This document shows, piece after piece, positions 58,941-64,000 of a stretch of DNA of 64,000 nt. A program made the position numbers and the translations under genes. Each line of letters begins with the position of its first letter. Positions within the stretch are counted from its first letter, which is position 1. The DNA is from Chrysemys picta bellii (Eukaryota > Chordata > Testudines > Emydidae): assembly GCF_011386835.1 (NCBI RefSeq), contig NC_088795.1, forward strand, positions 107,940,434 to 108,004,433. Direction: 5' to 3'. Below the pieces are notes generated by a model. That model saw nothing but the letters and a program-made list of their open reading frames with translations, made no database searches and was not told where the DNA came from.

Positions 58941-60063
58941 TGTGACATACCAGGGTACAGTGCAGACCAGTGGGGGACTGTGTCATCCCTGCCCTGCAAC
59001 CTTGGGTGCCTCATGATGCCTTGCAGAAGGAACTCCCATGTGGGCCACTCATGAACAGCCTTCCAGCATGCAAGCCACACCCTGAGTGTTTGTGTGTAAC
59101 TGCAGCCTGCCAGCCACACTTGGGTTACACTCTGGCTCTCATCAGCCTTGGTTATACTGCAGGGCCACCCCAACACACCCCCAGTCTTAGATTTCCCCCC
59201 AGAAAGGTATGTCCTGTGTTGCCCAGCCCTCCCGTGGACAGTTCAGATATTTTAAATCCATTATTCCTTTAAGGGAATAATATGCCAGTTTATTATCTCA
59301 AATAGTTATTCAGACACACCAGTTTAAAAGACACTGGATTAGATGAAACAGTAAAAGAAGTTTAACTACAGTGAGATAGATTTTAAAATGAGAACAAGTA
59401 AGAAGGTATAAAAGTCAGAAAACAGTTACAAGAAAAATAAAGATGAGATATTTACCAATGCCTAACAAACTATATTAGATTCCACCAAAGTTTCTTACCA
59501 TGTACTCCAGCAGATTATTAATCAAACTCTCAGGTCAGGACCCCTCCCCCAAAGTCCAACACCTACTTCTTGTGTCTCTTCAGATGTAGTGAATGCTAGA
59601 GGCGGGGAGAGAAGGAGGGTGCCTTGGGGTGTTTGTCCCTCCTTTTTATAGTTTCAGTCTCCCTCTTGAAAAACATTTCTAGCTGGGTACTAGGGAACAA
59701 AGATTCTATATGGAAAGATGTTCCCTGCTGGCTTTTTCCTCACCTGTTTGAGCTGTCTTTGTTTCCCTCCCTGCTTCATGACTATTTGCTGCTTAAATAC
59801 AAATTACAGGAAGCTCACATTCCTTTGTTTAGGACTGACCTGTTTCCCGACTTCTGTTTGGGCAGCACTGTGGGGTTTGGAACATGTGTTAATATGATAC
59901 AGGGAAATCCTATAACATTACATACAATGTTGCCACACATTTTTTCAGTGCAATATGGATCTGCAAATTATGAGTTTTCAAGTGAGACCTTACAAGACAT
60001 GCTTTATACAAAAAAACCTACAATAGTGTGCAGGGTGTGAACACAGGGGTATATTCTGCCACA
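58941..60063 (+). repeat. LTR-like block TGTGACA...TGCCACA
   Basis: It starts TGTGACATACCAGGGTACAG and ends GGGGTATATTCTGCCACA, giving near-inverted TG...CA termini, 1.12 kb apart. The interior has GGGTTACACTCTGG, TCCTTTAAGGGAATAATATG and GCTTTATACAAAAAAACCTA. It is probably a solo LTR of a turtle element next to a different LTR-like block. No matching flanking duplication was found. The open frame 59624-60040 is within the LTR and is not a gene. Confidence 0.45.
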
Positions 60064-60139
60064 CCCTCCTTCCATGATAATATAGCAAATAAAGAAATGG
60101 CCTGGTGAAGCAGGATACCACTTGGAGAAAGGATTAAGG

Positions 60140-60335
60140 CAATGGATGGGGACTCAGGTCATTTATGTTCAATTCCTGGCTCTGCTATAGGTTTTTTTGA
60201 GCAAGTTTCACAGTGGTTCTGTTCATCTGTATATTAGGGATAATACTTCCCTAATTCCCAGGGGTGTGGCGAGATTAAAATTAATTACTGATTCTGAGGC
60301 ACTCCAATAAGATGGTGTTGAGAGCTATGTAAACC
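60140..60335 (+). mobile_element. MIR SINE
   Basis: TTCAATTCCTGGCTCTGCTA...GAGCAAGTTTCACAG...CATCTGTATATTAGGGATAA TACTTCCC...GGGTGTGGCGAGATTAAAAT follows the MIR core and 3' part. Confidence 0.65.
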
Positions 60336-60991
60336 CGTAAATTGAAAATCAGTTTAGGGCTGGTTCCAATAGGCAGTGAAACCTGTAGATGCAGTGTTCT
60401 TCTGGTGGGTGTTATGCTTCATACAAGTATACGACTTCATAGACTTTAAGATCACAGGGGCCATTACGATCATCTAATCTGACCTTCTACATAACACAGG
60501 ATGAAGTACATCACCTAATAATTTCTGCATAAAGCCCACAACTTCTGTTTAAGCTATGTATCTTTTAAGAAGATATCCAGCTTGATTTAAAGATTTCAAG
60601 TGATGGAGACTCCACCATATCCCTATGTAAGTTGTTTCAATGGATAATTACCCTCACTGTTAAAAACGTGCACCTTATTTTTAGCCTGAATTTATCTAAC
60701 TTCAGCTTCCAGCCAATGGATCTTGTTATGCCTTTTTCTGCTAGATTAAAGAGCCACCTACTATCAAAAATCTTTTCACCATGTAGATAGTTGCAGACAG
60801 TGATCAAGTTGGCCATTAACCTTCTATCAGATAAATTAAACAGATTGAACTTCTTTACTATATGGCACATTTTCCAGACTTCAAATCATTCTTGTAGTTC
60901 TTTCCTGAACCCTCTCAAATTTTTTGTCATGAAATGTAGATACTATAGCTGGGATCAATATTCAAGAAATTGTCTCAGTAGGGCCATATAG

Positions 60992-61647
60992 GGTATGTCT
61001 ACACTGCAGCTGGGAGGGTCTACACCAGTGGTCCACAAACTTTTGAGGGTTGCACCCTCCCCAACCCCGTCTGTGCCCCTGCACCCTACCCTGGAACTGG
61101 GGCTTCAGCTCCAGAAGAGGAAATTTGGCCGAGGTAAGGCGGCTGAGGCTTGGGCCTCAGCTGGGAGTGGATCTGGGGTCAGGAATGGAGCTGCAGCCAG
61201 GGGCTGGGGGCTGGCAGCTGGGCCCATGACCGAGGCTGGTGCTAGGGCCAGGCCGCAGCTGGGGGTGGGGCAGGAGCAGAGCTGGGGACAGGCAGGGCTG
61301 GGCAGCGCTCCGTCCATGCCCCTCTTTGGTGGCTGGCATGGGCCCTCTGTGCCACCCAAAATGTTCCTCCATGCCCCCCAAGGGGAGCGCACCCCACAAT
61401 TTGGGGACCTCTGGTCTACACTCATATTAGTGAGGCTTGAGCTAGGGCACTGAAAAGAGCAGTGTGGACACATCTAGGCTCTGGTGGACTCCAGCTACCC
61501 GAGTTCGGACTCAGGGGATTGAGTGGGCTTGAGAGCCTGAGCCACATTGTCCATGCTGCTATTTTTAGCACACTAGCTCAAGCCTCACTAGCGAGAGTCT
61601 GTCTACCTGCACTAGGAGGCTTGCTCCCAGCTGCAGTGTAGGCATTC
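60992..61647. mobile_element. TIR element nested in CR1 and itself split
   Basis: Left end (60991-61016) GGGTATGTCTACACTGCAGC TGGGAG. The right end (61624-61649) is its reverse complement with two differences over 26 bp. Flanks can be read as CCATATAG/CCATACAG (8 bp) or as ATA/ATA (3 bp). Without the 388-bp inner insertion and one duplication copy it is about 260 bp. A partial relative is at 28788. Confidence 0.75.
61026..61413. mobile_element. hAT-like MITE nested in the TIR element, TSD GTCTACAC
   Basis: It starts CAGTGGTCCACAAACTT and ends AATTTGGGGACCTCTG (inverted, about 13 of 17 positions). The exact 8-bp duplication GTCTACAC lies at 61018-61025 and 61414-61421. The interior is GC-rich, and the frames read through it are artefacts. 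It is the innermost layer of a three-level nest. Confidence 0.85.
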
Positions 61648-61824
61648 CCATACAGAGGTAATACCACCTCCTGACTCCTATTTGATATTCCCCACATATA
61701 CATCCAAGGATCACATCCATCCTCTTAGCTATAGCATCACACTGGGAGTCCATGTTCAATTGGTTACCCACCATCATCCCTCAAGTCCTTTTCAGAATAA
61801 CTGCTTTCTGCTTTGCAGGGTATA

Positions 61825-61840
61825 CCCCCCCCCCCCCCCC
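61825..61840. repeat. Poly-C tract (16 bp)
   Basis: Uninterrupted C16 inside CR1 sequence. Confidence 0.8.
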
Positions 61841-62052
61841 GCCATCTTCTAAGTATGATTTCTACGTAGACACTTTGTTCCTAGATATATGACCTTACAT
61901 TTGGCTGTGTTAAACACATGTTCAATGAGCTCACTTTACCAAGCAATCCAGGGTGGTCTGTATAACTAACCTGTCCCAATTTTTTACCAGACTACCATTT
62001 TCCTCATTTTGTGCCATCTGCAAATTTTACCAGTATATTTAGCATATATTTT

Positions 62053-62345
62053 TTCTTCTTCGAGTGCTTGCTCATGTTGATTCCATTCTAGGTGTGCGCA
62101 CACGCACACGTGCGGCCGTCGGAGATTTTTTGCCATAGCGGTATCCGTAGGGTTGGCTGTAGCGCCCTTTTGAGTGCCACGCCCATGCGTCGGTATATTA
62201 GGCGCCACTGGCCCTATGCCTCTCAGTTGCTTCTTACTGCCTGTGGCGGCTAGTTGGAGCACCTTTCCCTTGCCTTGCAAGGGCTAGCGGTTCTTCTACT
62301 TCAGTCTTTGAGCCTTAAGGCCTTGTAAATAGTTTGTTTACAGTA
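62053..62345 (+). repeat. DIRS 5' terminal repeat region
   Basis: About 290 bp between the CR1 break and the gag-like start, GC-richer than the flanks, with TAGCGCCCTTTTGAGTGCCA and a TATATTAGG near 62195. The inverted partner should be at the other end, outside the window. Confidence 0.5.
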
Positions 62346-62376
62346 GTTAGTTAGTAAGTATGCGTCCGAGCCTTCC

Positions 62377-62736
62377 TTGCCAGACTCTGCCCCGAGCACT
62401 TCAGCCTCGGTGCGCAGCTCATCCCTGTCACCAGGCTCCGCCCATCACTGCTTCCTGTCACCGGTGCCTAAGAAGAGGTCGAAGAAGAGTGATACCCCGG
62501 TACCGAGCAAGAAGGGAAAAGGACCCAGTTCAAGACAACAGCCCACATTGGAGCCACATGGGGATGCCCCCCTGATGTTGCCCCCAAGCTCCATGAGGGA
62601 TCCACCACCGACTCCAGGGAGTGGTAGGGGACTCAGACGGGTGGCAGACAGGTGGCAGTGCCAACGCTTTCCCAGGCTCTCCTGGCGCCCAGAGAGCAGA
62701 GGCCTCTACCAGCACCACCTGCACCACGTAACTTGA
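62377..62736 (+). pseudogene. DIRS gag-like ORF, truncated
   Basis: A frame from ATG 62377 encodes a Ser/Pro-rich N-terminus with a basic SPVPKKRSKKSDTPVPSKKG block at residues 28-47, typical in composition of the DIRS first ORF. It ends about 62720, where the sequence jumps directly into RT. Normal copies of this ORF are several hundred codons, so most is deleted. A shifted frame from 62360 is its shadow. Confidence 0.55.
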
Positions 62737-63860
62737 CGATTGGCTCATCAAGGGCAGATCTCTGGAACAGGTGCAAAGGCCCTCAATCTGGTATGTTCCA
62801 TCTGCCATGACCTGGGCCTGTTGATAAATGAAAAGAAATTGACCTTAAGGCTGGTGCAACAAATAGAGTTCACTGGGGAGGTTCTCAACTCCACACAAGC
62901 CAGAGCCTTCCTTCTGGAGGCGCATTTCCAGGCCATGTCGGACCTGATCTCCCATGTGAAAAACTACTTGCTCACCACTGCTCACACTTGCCTGTGGTTG
63001 TTAGGCCGCATGTAAATATGTGGTCCAGCATGCCTGGCTCCATCTCTGGCCACTGCAAGCATGGTTGGTGTTGGTCTACATCCCCAACAGACTTGATCTA
63101 GATCAGGTGGCTAGGGTGCCAGTTCACATCCGATCATCCCTGGATTGGAGGTAGTTCCCTTCATGGCTCTGTCCCTGATTTCCAATGCCTCAGTCCTGGG
63201 TTGGGATCCCACCTGGGTGAGCTCAGCATGGAAGGCCACTGGTCACGGGACGATCTGTCCCTCCACATAAACATCAGGGAGCTCAATGCGGTTTGCCTGG
63301 CCTGCCAGGCTTTCCTGCCCCACGTGAAGGTCAAGGTGGTGCAAGTCCTGACAGACAATACTGCAGAGATGTATTACATAAACAGGCATGGCAGAGCCAG
63401 GTCATCGGCCCTTTGCCAAGAAGCTCTCCGCCTTTGGGGTTTCTGTGTGCAGCATGCCAACCATCTGGTGGCCGCACATCTGCCTGGGGCCAAGAAAGTG
63501 TTAGCAGATCACCTCAACAGGATGTTCTCATCTTGCCATGAGTGCTCGCTCCACCCGGAGGCGGTCAGTGTGATCTTCTGGAAGTGGGGGACTCCCCAGG
63601 TGGACCTTTTCACGTCCCATCAGAACAGGAAATGCCACATGGTCTGCTCGTTCTGGGGATTGGACGGGGCTCCCTGTCAGACGTCTTTCTGCTCCCGTGG
63701 TCGGGAGCTTTGATGTATGCCTTCCCGCCAGTGCTGCTAATCCACAAGGTCCTTATGAAGATCAAACAGGACAAGGCAAAGGTGATCCTGATAGCTCCTG
63801 CATGGCCTCAGCAGCACTGGTTCAGCATGCTGATGGACCTTTCAGTAGCTGCCCCACTGT
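62729..63860 (+). pseudogene. DIRS reverse transcriptase/RNase H remnant
   Basis: Reading begins with a stop (TAA, 62729-62731) exactly where the Y of YLDDW would be, then LDDWLIKGRSLEQV (DD codons 62735-62740). Next come LGLLINEKKLTLRLVQQIEF (RT thumb, 62810-62870) and ARAFLLEAHFQAMSDL. RNase H follows: SNASVLGW (63181-63204, usual D replaced by N), a 1-base shift near 63205, then GSHLGELS. IRELNAV holds E27, LTDNTAEMYYINRHG holds D52 and VLADHLNR holds D103 of the frame from 63201. VDLFTSHQNRKC and the shifted YAFPPVLLIHKVL/VILIAPAWPQQHWF blocks close the DIRS RT-RH unit. Confidence 0.8.
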
Positions 63861-64000
63861 AGCTGCCTCTCTGGTTGGACCTGCTGTCCCAGAACCATGG
63901 CAGTCTTCTGTATCTGAACCTGGTGGCGCTGCACTTGACAGTGTGGCTTCTGTATGGCTAAATGCAGAATGGGAATGCTTGGCCCGGGTCTAACAGGTCT

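Larger units (their letters stand above)
60437..62052 (-). mobile_element. CR1 LINE carrying a nested insertion
   Basis: It begins TCATAGACTTTAAGATCACA (reverse complement of the CR1 end) and runs to about 60991. It resumes at 61650 (TACAGAGGTAATACCACCTC) and continues with CATCACACTGGGAGTCCATG through the CR1 3' UTR and ORF2 end. It is cut at about 62052 by the DIRS-type element. A C16 run lies at 61825-61840. Confidence 0.75.
62053..64000 (+). mobile_element. DIRS-type tyrosine-recombinase retrotransposon, internally deleted, cut by window end
   Basis: A terminal region starts TTCTTCTTCGAGTGCTTGCT and runs through GGAGATTTTTTGCCATAGCG to about 62345. A gag-like frame follows, then the tail half of reverse transcriptase and RNase H in the DIRS order. 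DIRS elements move through a circular DNA intermediate using a tyrosine recombinase, not an integrase. The recombinase would lie beyond base 64000. The gag C-terminal part and the first part of RT are missing. It inserted into a minus-strand CR1 at about 62052. Confidence 0.75.

Noticed and set aside
59624..60040. 138-residue frame as a secreted or membrane protein
   Set aside because: It lies wholly in the LTR-like block B and its hydrophobic run comes from T-rich DNA.
61825..61840. Poly-C next to GCCATC as a possible promoter or exon
   Set aside because: It sits within CR1 3' sequence and is a simple repeat.
1..64000. CRISPR arrays, operons, prophage or bacterial genes
   Set aside because: The window is vertebrate nuclear DNA: introns, LINE/SINE content and CpG island. 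No regular spaced repeats or bacterial gene packing exist.

Overview
The window looks like nuclear DNA of a cryptodiran turtle. The evidence is a tRNA-derived SINE of the turtle Cry type at 57.9 kb, many CR1 LINEs in both orientations, a DIRS-type element, Penelope-like tails, old L2 and MIR copies, and several non-autonomous hAT-like and PIF/Harbinger-like elements. There is no operon-like layout. Nearly all open frames are chance frames or decayed transposon proteins.

The only cellular gene I can support is a tiny coding first exon on the minus strand at 42897-42878, inside a CpG island at about 42.34-43.56 kb. It reads ATG GCG CCT GTT GTG ACA GG and is followed directly by a consensus splice donor (GTAAGT). 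The peptide MAPVVT(G) and the split glycine codon fit an alternative first exon of RBPJ, the Notch-pathway DNA-binding protein (CSL), whose next exon starts with KFGERPPP. If so, 1-42877 is RBPJ intron 1 and about 43.6-64 kb is upstream flanking DNA. The promoter carries a perfect TCTCGCGAGA palindrome, two one-mismatch copies and a perfect NRF1-type site. I found no further RBPJ exon by eye.

Intron part (1-42.9 kb): a decayed Ty3/gypsy element (2.1-4.0 kb); CR1 fragments, including a CR1 inserted in another CR1 (19.3-20.3 kb) and a 2-kb CR1 with recognisable reverse transcriptase (25.2-27.3 kb); a decayed hAT transposase (27.6-28.7 kb); an L2 body (36.8-38.0 kb) carrying a Penelope-like insertion; and an ancient jockey-like reverse transcriptase remnant (38.0-39.2 kb).

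Upstream part (43.6-64 kb): a 5'-truncated CR1 (43.9-45.0 kb), short palindromic elements, a GC-rich hAT-like element with a perfect 8-bp duplication (53.5 kb), LTR-like blocks (57.7-60.1 kb), and a three-level nest (hAT-like inside TIR element inside CR1, 60.4-62.05 kb). The last 2 kb is an internally deleted DIRS-type retrotransposon cut by the window edge.

The most unusual item is a roughly 200-bp element present twice in opposite orientation (18.9 and 49.1 kb). Both copies have TGTAAY/GTTACA ends and exact 4-bp target duplications, and they enclose a tRNA-like segment with A- and B-box resemblance. That is an LTR-like or MITE-like unit carrying a Pol III-type promoter. Family names here come from recognition, not from a database search.
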